64,000 nt of DNA from positions 2,542,001 through 2,606,000 of the forward strand of contig OY769916.1 in the NCBI GenBank assembly GCA_963669265.1, written 5' to 3'. The DNA is from SZUA-547 sp963669265 (GTDB lineage Bacteria > Pseudomonadota > Alphaproteobacteria > Rhodobacterales > Rhodobacteraceae). Under the pieces are notes generated by a model. The model was not told the DNA's origin, did not search any database, and saw only the letters and a list, made by a program, of their open reading frames with translations. The translations under genes were made by a program, and so were the position numbers. The first letter of the stretch is position 1, and each line of letters begins with the position of its first letter. Positions 41,840 through 51,200 of this stretch are shown piece after piece.

Positions 41840-41859
41840 AGTAAACCCTATGGTTTACT
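41840..41859. promoter_or_regulatory. TetR-type operator, site 2
   Basis: AGTAAACCCTATGGTTTACT is a 20-bp palindrome with perfect arms and a four-base centre, in the middle of the gap between TetR and the reductase genes. Confidence 0.82.
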
Positions 41860-41878
41860 TCGTGGCGTCGCCTCTTGC

Positions 41879-41895
41879 GTAAACCCGCGGTTTTC
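41879..41895. promoter_or_regulatory. TetR-type operator, site 3
   Basis: GTAAACCCGCGGTTTTC is close to site 2, with one mismatch in the right arm. It is the nearest of the three to the reductase genes. Confidence 0.75.
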
Positions 41896-41996
41896 CCCGC
41901 GAGACGTTTTCCTTCTTGCGCGGCGCGCAAATGGGCGCGAACGTGCGGGCGGGGATGCGCTTTCCGTCGAAAGCGCCGCAGGAGCAACGGTGAGCG

Positions 41997-42575
41997 ATGT
42001 ATCGCGCCCGCCTATTCGCGGTGACACACGCCCGCGCGTTCGAGTGGCTTTATAAGCGGCTCGAAGGCGCGATGGTCGCGCTCGATCCTCTGTTCACTAA
42101 AATCGGCTACGACCGCGTGGAGCGGCCGGTCGCCATCCTCGAAAGCGGCGTCAAAGGCTTGCTGTTCGATTGCAAGATGTGCGGCCAATGCGTGCTCTCG
42201 TCGACCGGCATGTCCTGCCCGATGAATTGTCCCAAACAGTTGCGCAACGGTCCCTGCGGCGGCGTGCGCCCGGGCGGGTATTGCGAGGTGAAGCCCGAGA
42301 TGAAATGCGTCTGGGCGCTCGCCTGGGATGGGGCCGAACGTATGAAGGACGGGTCCGGCATTCGCGAAGTGCTGCCGCCTGTCGATCGCAGCCTCGAAGG
42401 ATCCTCCGCCTGGCTGCGGGTCAGCCGGGAAAAGGCCGCCGCGCTGCGTGAGGCGAAGGAGGCGGGCCGCACAACTGTCGCCCACGCTTTCCCGGAGGCG
42501 CGAGAAAACGAACCCTCCGCCGCGCCGCTGGCTGAAGAGCCCGCCGCCGCCGTCAACCGAAAGGCCGGAGGATGA
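41997..42575 (+). CDS. methylenetetrahydrofolate reductase C-terminal-type protein
   Basis: This 192-residue protein has the Cys-rich segment CKMCGQCVLSSTGMSCPMNCPKQLRNGPCGGVR, the MTHFR_C-type module. Eight cysteines in CxxC-like pairs suggest an iron-sulfur or zinc site, as in split methylenetetrahydrofolate reductases that use an accessory subunit. The ATG at 41997 follows AGGAG at 41980-41984. It overlaps the next gene by four bases (ATGA), so the two make one enzyme system. Confidence 0.87.
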   Translation: MYRARLFAVTHARAFEWLYKRLEGAMVALDPLFTKIGYDRVERPVAILESGVKGLLFDCKMCGQCVLSSTGMSCPMNCPKQLRNGPCGGVRPGGYCEVKPEMKCVWALAWDGAERMKDGSGIREVLPPVDRSLEGSSAWLRVSREKAAALREAKEAGRTTVAHAFPEARENEPSAAPLAEEPAAAVNRKAGG

Positions 42576-43618
42576 GCGACAACGACTATATGCCGGCCTA
42601 TGAGACGCCGCCGCCGGGCCATGTGTCGGGCAGCCGGCTGGAGCGCGTCCTGCGCGCCGGCCGCTTTGCGGTGACGGCCGAGCTGAACCCGCCTGACAGC
42701 GCCGACCCGGAAGATGTGTTTGAAGCGGCGCGGCCGTTGAGCGAGGTCGCCGACGCGATCAACGCCACCGACGCCTCGGGCGCCAATTGCCACATGTCGT
42801 CGATCGGGATCTGTTCGCTTTTAATGCGCGCAGGCTATGGCGCGGTCTATCAGATCTCCTGTCGCGACCGGAACCGGATCGCCATTCAGGGCGATGTTCT
42901 GGGCGCCGCGGCGATGGGCGTGCGGAACGTGCTTTGCCTGACCGGCGACGGGGTCGGCGTTGGCGATCAGCCTGGCGCCAAACCAGTGTTCGATTTTGAC
43001 TCCCTGTCGCTGCTCCGGACCATTCGGACGATGCGTGACGACGGCGTGTTCCTGTCCGGGCGCAAGATCACCCGCCCGCCGCGGATCTTCATCGGCGCGG
43101 CGGAGAATCCATGCGTCGAACCGCATGAATGGCGCCCCGAGCGGCTGGCGAAGAAGATCGAGGCGGGGGCCGAGTACATCCAGACCAACTATATCTATGA
43201 CATTCCGCTGTTCGAAAAATTCATGGCCCGCGTGCGGGACATGGGCCTCGATAAAAAGGTGTTCATCCTGGCGGGGGTGGGGCCGCTCGCCTCTGCCCGC
43301 GCCGCAAGATGGATGCGGACGAACGTGCCCGGCATTCATATTCCGGACGATGTGATCGCCCGCCTGGAAAGGGCGGAGAAGCCGGGCCTGGAGGGTAAAA
43401 AACTCTGCATCGAACTGATCCAGCGCATCCGAGAGATCGACGGCGTGAAGGGCGTGCACGTCATGGCCTATCGCCGCGAACATCTCGTCTCTGAGATCAT
43501 TCAGGATTCAGGCGTTCTTGTCGGTCGCAGCGCGGGCACCGGACGCCGCCGCGCGATGAAGCGCGCGCAAGGCAAAACCGGCGGCGAAAAGATCAGCGGC
43601 CGCCCAGAAGAGATTTAA
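42572..43618 (+). CDS. methylenetetrahydrofolate reductase, catalytic subunit
   Basis: This 348-residue protein is of the MTHFR/MetF family: a TIM barrel reducing 5,10-methylene-THF to 5-methyl-THF for methionine synthesis. FAVTAELNPPDSADPEDVFEAA is the family start; AINATDASGANCHMSS, NVLCLTGDGVGVGDQPGAKPVFDFDSL and EYIQTNYIYDIPLFEKFM follow. It overlaps the Cys-rich subunit upstream. Its 3' end overlaps the convergent pth gene by 26 bp. Whether electrons come from NADH/FAD or via the Cys-rich partner cannot be read from sequence. Confidence 0.9.
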   Translation: MSDNDYMPAYETPPPGHVSGSRLERVLRAGRFAVTAELNPPDSADPEDVFEAARPLSEVADAINATDASGANCHMSSIGICSLLMRAGYGAVYQISCRDRNRIAIQGDVLGAAAMGVRNVLCLTGDGVGVGDQPGAKPVFDFDSLSLLRTIRTMRDDGVFLSGRKITRPPRIFIGAAENPCVEPHEWRPERLAKKIEAGAEYIQTNYIYDIPLFEKFMARVRDMGLDKKVFILAGVGPLASARAARWMRTNVPGIHIPDDVIARLERAEKPGLEGKKLCIELIQRIREIDGVKGVHVMAYRREHLVSEIIQDSGVLVGRSAGTGRRRAMKRAQGKTGGEKISGRPEEI

Positions 43619-44327
43619 GCGCCGCGAAAGGGGAGGCCGCCTCGCCAGATTCCGGGGCGCTGTCTCGCTTGGCGTCAGCGTCCGACGCGGGTCCGTTCGC
43701 CTCCGGCGCCGGCTTCGCGTTTGCGCCGGTGGGCGGCTTCGGCTTCGCGGCGGATTGCGGCGGCTTCACCTTCAGCGCCACCGCGTTCATGAAACCCGAC
43801 GCGTCCCCCGCCGCCAGTTTAGGCGCGCCGTCGCTGACCCCGCGCAGAAGATCGTCCAGCCAGTCCCGGTCCGCCTTGGCGAAATCGCCCAGCACATGAT
43901 TGGTGACCAGCCGTTTGTCGCCGGGATGGCCGATACCGAGGCGCACGCGGGTGAAATCCGGCCCGATATGCTGGATCAGCGAGCGGATGCCGTTATGTCC
44001 CGCGGCCCCGCCGCCGGACTTGACCCGCGCCTTGGCGGGGGCGAGATCCAGCTCGTCATAGAGCACAACGACGTCCTCGGGAGTGAGCTTGTAAAACCGC
44101 ATCGCCTCGCCGACCGCCTGACCGGACAGATTCATGAAGGTTTGTGGCTTCAGCAACAGGACTTTCTCGGCCCCGAGTCGCCCGTCGGAAATCTCCGCCT
44201 GAAATTTCGACCGCCATGGCGAGAACCCATGCGCTTCGGCGATCGCGTCGGCGGCCATGAAGCCGATATTGTGCCGGTGGCCCGCATATTTCGGGCCGGG
44301 ATTGCCCAGTCCTGCAATGATCAGCAT
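43593..44327 (-). CDS. pth: peptidyl-tRNA hydrolase
   Basis: Pth releases peptides from prematurely dropped peptidyl-tRNA. The 244 residues include GLGNPGPKYAGHRHNIGFMA (with catalytic His), LLKPQTFMNLSGQAVGEAM, and GGGAAGHNGIRSLIQHIGPDF. The last 60 residues are a Pro/Ala/Lys-rich extension beyond the usual 190 or so. It lies downstream of rplY, the common order, with a terminator between. Confidence 0.94.
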   Translation of the reverse strand: MLIIAGLGNPGPKYAGHRHNIGFMAADAIAEAHGFSPWRSKFQAEISDGRLGAEKVLLLKPQTFMNLSGQAVGEAMRFYKLTPEDVVVLYDELDLAPAKARVKSGGGAAGHNGIRSLIQHIGPDFTRVRLGIGHPGDKRLVTNHVLGDFAKADRDWLDDLLRGVSDGAPKLAAGDASGFMNAVALKVKPPQSAAKPKPPTGANAKPAPEANGPASDADAKRDSAPESGEAASPFAALKSLLGGR

Positions 44328-44363
44328 GGGTTCGGACCTATGCGCTGCGGATGTTGCGATAGT

Positions 44364-44396
44364 AAAACGCGCCGCCCGAGCGATCGGACGGCGCGC
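44364..44396 (-). terminator. intrinsic terminator downstream of rplY
   Basis: On the minus strand a 12-bp stem (CGCGCCGTCCGA with TCGGGCGGCGCG, one G-U) closes a four-base loop and is followed by TTTT. It lies between rplY and pth, so it likely ends most rplY transcripts before pth. Confidence 0.78.
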
Positions 44397-44420
44397 AACC
44401 GTAGCACGGGATGGCGGGAA

Positions 44421-45083
44421 TTACTCCTCGCCGTCCTCGGCCTCTTCCTCGGTCTCGCCCTCGGCGCCCGCTTCGATCTCGCCCTCAGCGCCTTCTTCCT
44501 CGTCCTCGGCCTTCAGGCTGGACGGCGCGGCGATCGTGGCCACGGCGAAGTCGCGGTCCGAAATGACCAGAGACGCCCCGTCCGGCAACTCCACATCCGA
44601 GATATGGGCCACGTCGCCGATCTCAAGCGGGCCGAGATCCACGACCAGCTGCTCCGGAATATTGCCGGCGCGCACCCGCATCTCGATCTCGTGGCGAACG
44701 ATGTTCAGAACGCCGCCCTGCTTCAGGCCGGGCGAGTCGTCCTCGTTGATGAACTCAACCGGAATGAACAGGTTGATCCGCGACCGCTCCGTCAGGCGCA
44801 GAAAGTCGGCGTGGATCGGCAGATCCTTGACCACGTCGCGCTGCACGTCACGGCAGATCACGCGGTTGTCCTCGCCATCGACCTTCACATTGATCAGGGT
44901 CGACAGGAACTTGCCTTTCTTCAGGGCCTTCAGAAGGACGTTGTCCTTGATCCCGATCGATTGGGGTTCGCCGTTGCCGCCGTAGATGACGGCTGGCACT
45001 AGTCCTTGACGACGCGCAGCGCGGGCGGCCCCCTTGCCCACTCCCTCGCGCGCCGTGGCTTCGATAACTGGCAGCTCAGCCAT
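44421..45083 (-). CDS. rplY: 50S ribosomal protein L25/Ctc-like
   Basis: The long form of L25 (220 residues) that binds 5S rRNA has an L25 N-terminal domain (EATAREGVGKGAARAARRQGLVPAVIYG) and a TL5/Ctc C-terminal beta domain (INLFIPVEFINEDDSPGLKQGG). It ends in a Glu-rich tail, common in alphaproteobacteria. I chose the start at 45083 (MAELPVIEA) after a short, non-conserved leader. Confidence 0.92.
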   Translation of the reverse strand: MAELPVIEATAREGVGKGAARAARRQGLVPAVIYGGNGEPQSIGIKDNVLLKALKKGKFLSTLINVKVDGEDNRVICRDVQRDVVKDLPIHADFLRLTERSRINLFIPVEFINEDDSPGLKQGGVLNIVRHEIEMRVRAGNIPEQLVVDLGPLEIGDVAHISDVELPDGASLVISDRDFAVATIAAPSSLKAEDEEEGAEGEIEAGAEGETEEEAEDGEE

Positions 45084-45238
45084 GGCTGTATCTCCTATTC
45101 GCAAAGAATGCGGCGATCCTCCAGGGGTGTAAGCGCCGCGAAGCGCGCTCTATACGCCCTCGAAACTGCGGCGCCAAGGCCAAACCGAGGGTCCGGCGGG
45201 CGTTTGGGGTCAGCCCCGTTGCGCTAATAAAATTCCAA

Positions 45239-45257
45239 TGGTATACAAACTTTACCA
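45239..45257. promoter_or_regulatory. imperfect palindrome upstream of lutA, possible GntR-type operator
   Basis: TGGTATACAAACTTTACCA has TGGTA and TACCA arms and lies 18 bp before the lutA start. Lactate-use operons are often under FadR/LldR-type GntR repressors that bind TNGTNNNACNA-like sites; the resemblance is partial. No regulator gene is seen next to the operon. Confidence 0.45.
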
Positions 45258-45275
45258 ATAACGGAGAATCATGCG

Positions 45276-46067
45276 ATGGCGCCCCAAACTGACACCGCCC
45301 CCGCCGCATCGGGGCCGCGCGTCGCGTTGTTCGCGACCTGCCTGGTGGACATGTTCCGCCCAACCGTCGGGTTCGCGACGGCCAAACTGCTGGAGGACGC
45401 CGGTTGCCGCGTCGACGTCCCCAAGGGCCAGACATGCTGCGGGCAGCCCGCCTGGAATTCCGGCGATCGCAAGGGCGCGCAGGCCGTCGCGAAGAAGACC
45501 ATCGAGGCGCTGGAAGGGTTCGACTATGTCGTGGCGCCCTCCGGCTCTTGCGCCGCGACCATCGCCAAGGACTATCCGGCCATCTTCAAGGGCGTCGCCG
45601 GGTGGGAGGAGCGCGCGACGGCGCTCGCTGGAAGAACCCACGAGATCGTCAGCTTCCTGACCGACGTCATGGGCGTTGAGGCGGTGAGCGCGGCGCATTC
45701 CGGTAAAGTCACCTACCATGACAGCTGCTCCGGCCTGCGCTCGCTCGGCGTAAAGAACCAGCCGCGCAGACTGCTCGCCTCGGTCGACGGTCTTGAGCTG
45801 GTGGAAATGAAGGAGTCAGAGGTCTGCTGCGGATTCGGCGGCACGTTCTGCGTCAAGTTCCCCGACATCTCCAACAAGATGGTCGGCGACAAGACCGCCA
45901 ATATCGCCGAGACCGGCGCCGATACGCTGCTCGCAGGCGATCTCGGCTGCCTGATGAACATGTCCGGCAAGCTGTCTCGCGAAGGCAAGCCGGTCAAAGC
46001 GCGCCATGTGGTCGAAGTGCTGGCGGGCATGACCGACGGACCGGCGATCGGCGAGGCGAAAAAATGA
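45276..46067 (+). CDS. lutA: L-lactate utilisation protein LutA (CCG domain)
   Basis: This 263-residue protein has two CCG domains: CCGQPAWNSGD and CCGFGGTFCVKFPDIS, Cys-rich modules that bind non-cubane iron-sulfur clusters in LutA/GlpC/HdrB proteins. With LutB and LutC it oxidises L-lactate to pyruvate. I chose the ATG at 45276 (nine bases after GGAG); an ATG at 45271 is in another frame. It overlaps lutB by ATGA. Confidence 0.93.
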   Translation: MAPQTDTAPAASGPRVALFATCLVDMFRPTVGFATAKLLEDAGCRVDVPKGQTCCGQPAWNSGDRKGAQAVAKKTIEALEGFDYVVAPSGSCAATIAKDYPAIFKGVAGWEERATALAGRTHEIVSFLTDVMGVEAVSAAHSGKVTYHDSCSGLRSLGVKNQPRRLLASVDGLELVEMKESEVCCGFGGTFCVKFPDISNKMVGDKTANIAETGADTLLAGDLGCLMNMSGKLSREGKPVKARHVVEVLAGMTDGPAIGEAKK

Positions 46068-47494
46068 GCGCGCACGCCCCGACATCCCACCGTTTCAAAG
46101 CCAATTCGCGCGACGCGCTGGCGGATGAGAAGCTGCAGCACGCGCTGGTCAGCACCCGTTCCGGCTTCGTCGACAAGCGTGCGGCGGCGCGGAGCAAAAT
46201 GCCCGAGTTCGAGGCGATCCGCGACGCGGGCCGGGACCTCAAGAACCACACGCTCGCCAATCTTGACCACTATCTGGAGGGCTACGAGCAGAAGGTGAAA
46301 GACGCGGGCGGCCATGTCCATTGGGCCGAAACTGCCGAGGACGCGCGCCAGATCGTGCTCGATATCTGTCGCAAGACGGAGGCGAAGACCGTCAACAAGG
46401 GCAAGTCGATGATTTCGGAGGAGATCGGGATCAACGATTTCCTGGCGGAGAACGGCGTCAAACCGGTCGAGACCGATCTGGGCGAGTACATCATCCAGCT
46501 GCGCGGCGAGGCGCCAAGCCACATCGTCGCCCCGGCGGTGCATGTCACCGTGCCGGAAGTGGATGAGCTTTTCCGCGAGCACCACACCGAGTTTGACCCG
46601 GACCGGCGGCTCGATCACGCTTCGATGATGGCCGAGGCGCGAAGCGTGCTGAGGGAGAAATACTTTCAGGCCGAGGTCGGGATCACCGGCGCCAACATGC
46701 TGATCGCCGAGACCGGCCAGTCGATCATCGTCACAAACGAGGGCAATGGCGATCTCAGCCAGTCGCTGCCGCGGGTTCATATTGTGCTGGCGAGCATCGA
46801 GAAGGTGGTTCCCACGCTGGAGGACTCGGCCACGATCCTGCGGCTGTTGGGCCGCTCGGCGACCGGGCAGGACATCACCGTCTACACGACGTTTTCCTCG
46901 GGACCGCGCCGATCAGAGGACCCGGATGGGCCGGAGGAATATCACGTCGTCCTGCTGGATAATGGTCGCACGGACATGCTTGGCTCGGAGTTTCAGGACA
47001 TGCTCCGCTGCATCCGCTGCGCGGCCTGTATGAACCACTGTCCGGTGTTCCAGTCAGTCGGCGGGCACGCCTATGGCTGGGTCTATCCCGGCCCGATGGG
47101 CGCGGTGCTGACCCCGTCGCTGATCGGCGTCGAGAAGGGCGGGCAACTGCCCAACGCCTCCACGTTCTGCGGGCGTTGCGAGTCCGTCTGCCCGATGCGC
47201 ATTCCCCTGCCGAAGATGATGCGGAACTGGCGCGAGCGGGAGTTCGAGAAGCATCTGAGTCCCCAAGCCGTGCGCGGTGGTTTGGGTGTCTGGGGCTTCT
47301 TCGCCACGCGGCCCGGCCTTTACCGGATCTTCGCCAGATTGGGCGCGACGGCGCTGGGCCTGTTCGCGGGCAAGAAGGGCAAGGCGTCCTCGCTGCCGCT
47401 GGCGGGCGGCTGGACCGATCATCGCGATTTTCCCGCGCCAGAAGGGGGAACTTTTGTTGACCTCTGGGCTAAAAACAAGGGAGCGGCGAAATGA
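46064..47494 (+). CDS. lutB: L-lactate utilisation iron-sulfur protein LutB
   Basis: This 476-residue protein has an N-terminal DUF162-like domain and two 4Fe-4S sites: CIRCAACMNHCPVF and CGRCESVCPMRIP. It is the electron-transfer subunit of LutABC. The C terminus (after about 430) is a short Lut-type extension. It overlaps both neighbours by four bases. Confidence 0.93.
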   Translation: MSAHAPTSHRFKANSRDALADEKLQHALVSTRSGFVDKRAAARSKMPEFEAIRDAGRDLKNHTLANLDHYLEGYEQKVKDAGGHVHWAETAEDARQIVLDICRKTEAKTVNKGKSMISEEIGINDFLAENGVKPVETDLGEYIIQLRGEAPSHIVAPAVHVTVPEVDELFREHHTEFDPDRRLDHASMMAEARSVLREKYFQAEVGITGANMLIAETGQSIIVTNEGNGDLSQSLPRVHIVLASIEKVVPTLEDSATILRLLGRSATGQDITVYTTFSSGPRRSEDPDGPEEYHVVLLDNGRTDMLGSEFQDMLRCIRCAACMNHCPVFQSVGGHAYGWVYPGPMGAVLTPSLIGVEKGGQLPNASTFCGRCESVCPMRIPLPKMMRNWREREFEKHLSPQAVRGGLGVWGFFATRPGLYRIFARLGATALGLFAGKKGKASSLPLAGGWTDHRDFPAPEGGTFVDLWAKNKGAAK

Positions 47495-48153
47495 GCGCGC
47501 GCGATAGCATCCTCGCCCGAATCCGCCGCAGCCAGGAGAACGGCGACCTGCGCGATCCCTCCAGCGCCGTCCAGAGGATCGCGGCCCCGGCGCAGCGCGC
47601 GCCGATTCCCGCCATCGCAGAGACCGAGGGCCGGGCGCGCATCGATCAGTTCATCGAGAAGGCCCGCGCCGTTGACGCCACGACGTCGGAGATCGCGAGC
47701 CTTGAGGATCTGCCCGCCGCGCTGGCGGTCGAGTTGAGAGATCGCAACCTGCCCGCCGCCATCCGCATGGGTGCGGAGGGCGCCTTCGCATGGCTGGACT
47801 GGTCCGCGCTGGAGGTCAGCCACGGACCGGGGCGTCAGGAGGAACCCGCCGCGATCTCGATGGCGCAATTCGGCGTCGCGGAGACCGGGACTCTGGTGCT
47901 GGCCAGCGGACCGGACAATCCCGTCACCCTCACCTTTCTGGCGGAGACGCATTTCGCCGTCGTCAAAGCTGAGGACCTGTGTGGCGGGTATGAGGAAATG
48001 TGGGCCGCCTGGCGCGCGCGCGGCCTTACCCCCCGCACCGTGAACTGGGTGACCGGCCCCAGCCGCTCGGCCGATATCGGGCAGCGATTGCAGCTGGGCG
48101 CGCATGGGCCGGTGGCGCTGCATATCTTCGTCGTCGTCGGCGTCGCGTCGTAG
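47491..48153 (+). CDS. lutC: L-lactate utilisation protein LutC (DUF162)
   Basis: This 220-residue LutC/YkgG-family protein has the DUF162 core, with QFGVAETGTLVLASGPDNP and a terminal SRSADIGQRLQLGAHGPVAL stretch containing the usual SADIE-like motif in altered form (SADIG). It completes the lut operon; pyruvate carboxylase lies 136 bp downstream on the same strand. Confidence 0.92.
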   Translation: MSARDSILARIRRSQENGDLRDPSSAVQRIAAPAQRAPIPAIAETEGRARIDQFIEKARAVDATTSEIASLEDLPAALAVELRDRNLPAAIRMGAEGAFAWLDWSALEVSHGPGRQEEPAAISMAQFGVAETGTLVLASGPDNPVTLTFLAETHFAVVKAEDLCGGYEEMWAAWRARGLTPRTVNWVTGPSRSADIGQRLQLGAHGPVALHIFVVVGVAS

Positions 48154-48288
48154 CAAGTTCGGGCGGGCCTGAGACGCTACGCCGATTTCCTTGTCCTACA
48201 CAAAAGGGTATGCCGGGCCGCGGCGCGCGCCGCTATAAGCCCTTCAGACCCGCCTTTGGCTGAATAATAAGAACCTGGGATCCCTTCG

Positions 48289-51200
48289 ATGACCGAATTC
48301 AAGAAAATTCTCGTCGCCAACCGCTCCGAGATCGCGATCCGCGTTTTGCGCGCCGCCAATGAGCTGGGCAAGAATACGGTGGCGATCTTCGCCGAAGAGG
48401 ACAAGCTGGCGCTGCACCGGTTCAAGGCGGATGAGGCCTATCGGGTCGGCGAGGGGCTGGGGCCGATCGAGGCTTATCTCTCTATCGAAGAAGTCATCCG
48501 CGTCGCCAAGCAATCCGGCGCCGACGCGATCCACCCTGGATACGGGTTCCTGTCGGAGAACCCGGATTTCGCCGACGCCTGCGCCGCCAACGGGATCACC
48601 TTTATCGGCCCCAAGGCAGAGACGATGCGCCTGCTGGGCGACAAGGTCTCCGCCCGCAACGCCGCGGTGGCGGCGGGCGTGCCGGTGGTCCCGGCGACCA
48701 CGGTGCTGCCCGAGGACATGGCCGAGATCGCGCGCATGGCTGAAGAGGTCGGCTATCCGGTGATGCTGAAGGCCAGTTGGGGCGGTGGCGGACGCGGCAT
48801 GCGCCCGATCATGGGACCGGAGGAGCTGGCGGAGAAAGTTCTGTCCGGCCGCCGCGAAGCCGAGGCCGCTTTTGGCAATGGCGAGGTCTATCTGGAGAAG
48901 CTGGTCCAGCGCGCCCGCCATGTGGAGGTGCAGATCCTCGGCGACAAACATGGCGCGCTCTATCATCTCTTTGAGCGCGACTGTTCTGTCCAGCGCCGCA
49001 ACCAGAAAGTCGTTGAGCGCGCGCCCGCGCCTTACCTGACGGATGCGCAGCGCGCCGAGCTCTGCGAGCTGGGGCTAAAGATCACCCGGCACGCCAACTA
49101 CGAATGCGCTGGAACCATCGAGTTCCTGATGGATATGGACACCGGCGCCTTCTATTTCATCGAGGTCAATCCGCGCGTGCAGGTCGAGCACACGGTGACC
49201 GAGGAGGTAACCGGCGTCGACATCGTCAAAGCGCAGATCCGCATCGCCGAGGGCGCGACCATCACCAAGGCGACCGGCATGCCGGCGCAGAGCGACATCA
49301 AGCTGCGCGGCCACGCCTTGCAGGCGCGCGTGACCACTGAGGATCCGCGCAACAACTTCATCCCCGATTACGGCCGCATCGCCGCCTATCGCGGCGCCAC
49401 CGGGTTCGGAATCCGGCTGGATGGCGGCACCGCCTATTCCGGCGCGGTGATCACCCGTCATTACGACTCATTGCTGGAGAAGGTCACCGCCTGGGCGCCG
49501 ACGCCGGATGAGGCGATCGCGCGGATGGACCGAGCGCTGCGCGAATTCCGCATTCGCGGCGTGGCGACCAATCTCGCCTTTCTTGAGAACGTGATCGACC
49601 ACCCCTCGTTCCGGGACAACTCCTACACCACGAAGTTCATCGACAATCATCCGGAGCTGCTGACCTTCGCACGGCGACGCGACCGGGCGACGCGATTGCT
49701 GAACTATATTTCCGACATCACGGTGAACGGTCATCCGGAGGTCGCGGGACGCCCCAAACCGCCCGCTCATGCGCTGACCCCGCGGCCGCCAAAAGCTTTG
49801 GCCGACGCGCCTCCGCCGGGAACCAAGACTCTGCTGGCGGAGCAGGGACCGAAAGCGGTCTCGGACTGGTTGCTGGCGCAAGCGCCGGTGTTGATCACCG
49901 ACACCACGATGCGCGACGCGCACCAGTCGCTGCTGGCGACCCGGATGCGCAGCTATGACATTCTTGGCGCCGCCGACGCCTATGCGCACAACCTGCCGCA
50001 GCTCTTCAGCCTGGAATGCTGGGGCGGCGCGACCTTCGACGTATCCTATCGCTTCCTGCAGGAATGCCCGTGGAAGCGGCTGGTCGATATCCGGGAAAAG
50101 GCGCCAAACATCCTGCTGCAAATGCTGCTGAGGGGGTCGAACGGCGTCGGCTACACCAATTACCCTGACAATGTGGTGCGGAAGTTCACGCTTCAGGCGG
50201 CCGAATCCGGCGTCGACGTGTTCCGCGTGTTCGATAGCCTGAACTGGGTGGAGAATATGCGCGTCGCCATGGATGCGGTGCAGGAGGCGGAGCGGATCTG
50301 CGAGGCGGCGGTCTGCTACACCGGCGATCTCTATGATCCAGACCGGCAGAAATACGACCTGAAATACTATGTCTCGATGGCCAGGGAGCTGGCGGATGCG
50401 GGCGCGCACATCATCGCCATCAAGGACATGGCGGGACTGGTCAAACCCCCCGCCGCGCGGGCGCTGGTCAAGGCCATCAAGGAGGAGACCGGCCTGCCGA
50501 TCCACTTCCACACCCATGACACCAGCGGCATCGCCGCCTCCAGCGTGATCGCGGCGGCGGAGGCGGGCGCGGATGTGGTCGATCTGGCGATGGATTCCTT
50601 CTCCGGCCTCACCTCGCAGCCCAATCTCGGTTCGGTGGTCGAGGCGCTGAGGCGCACCGATCGGGACACCGGGCTCGACCCGGCGGTGATCCGCCCGTTC
50701 TCGGATTATTGGGAGGCGGTGCGCGTCCAGTACGCCGCCTTTGAAAGCGATCTGAAATCCGGCGCGTCCGAGGTCTACCTGCATGAAATGCCCGGTGGGC
50801 AGTTCACCAATCTCAAGGAGCAGGCGCGTTCAATGGGCCTCGCCGAACGCTGGCACGAGGTCGCCAAGACCTATGCCGAGGTGAATGACATGTTTGGCGA
50901 TATCGTGAAGGTCACGCCGTCCTCGAAAGTCGTGGGCGACATGGCGCTGTCGATGGTCGCGGGCGGCTTCACCCGCGCCGATGTGGAGGATCCGAACCGC
51001 GATTTCGCCTTTCCAGACTCCGTCGTCGGCCTCTTTCGCGGCGAGTTGGGCCTGCCCCCCGGCGGATTCCCGAGAGCGCTGCAGGACAAGATCCTGAAAG
51101 GCGACGCGCCGTTGACGGTGCGGGCCGGCGCCGGGCTCGAACCCGTGGATTTGGAGGAGGTCCGCGCGGACGTCTCCAGCCAGCTCGAAGGCTATGATGT

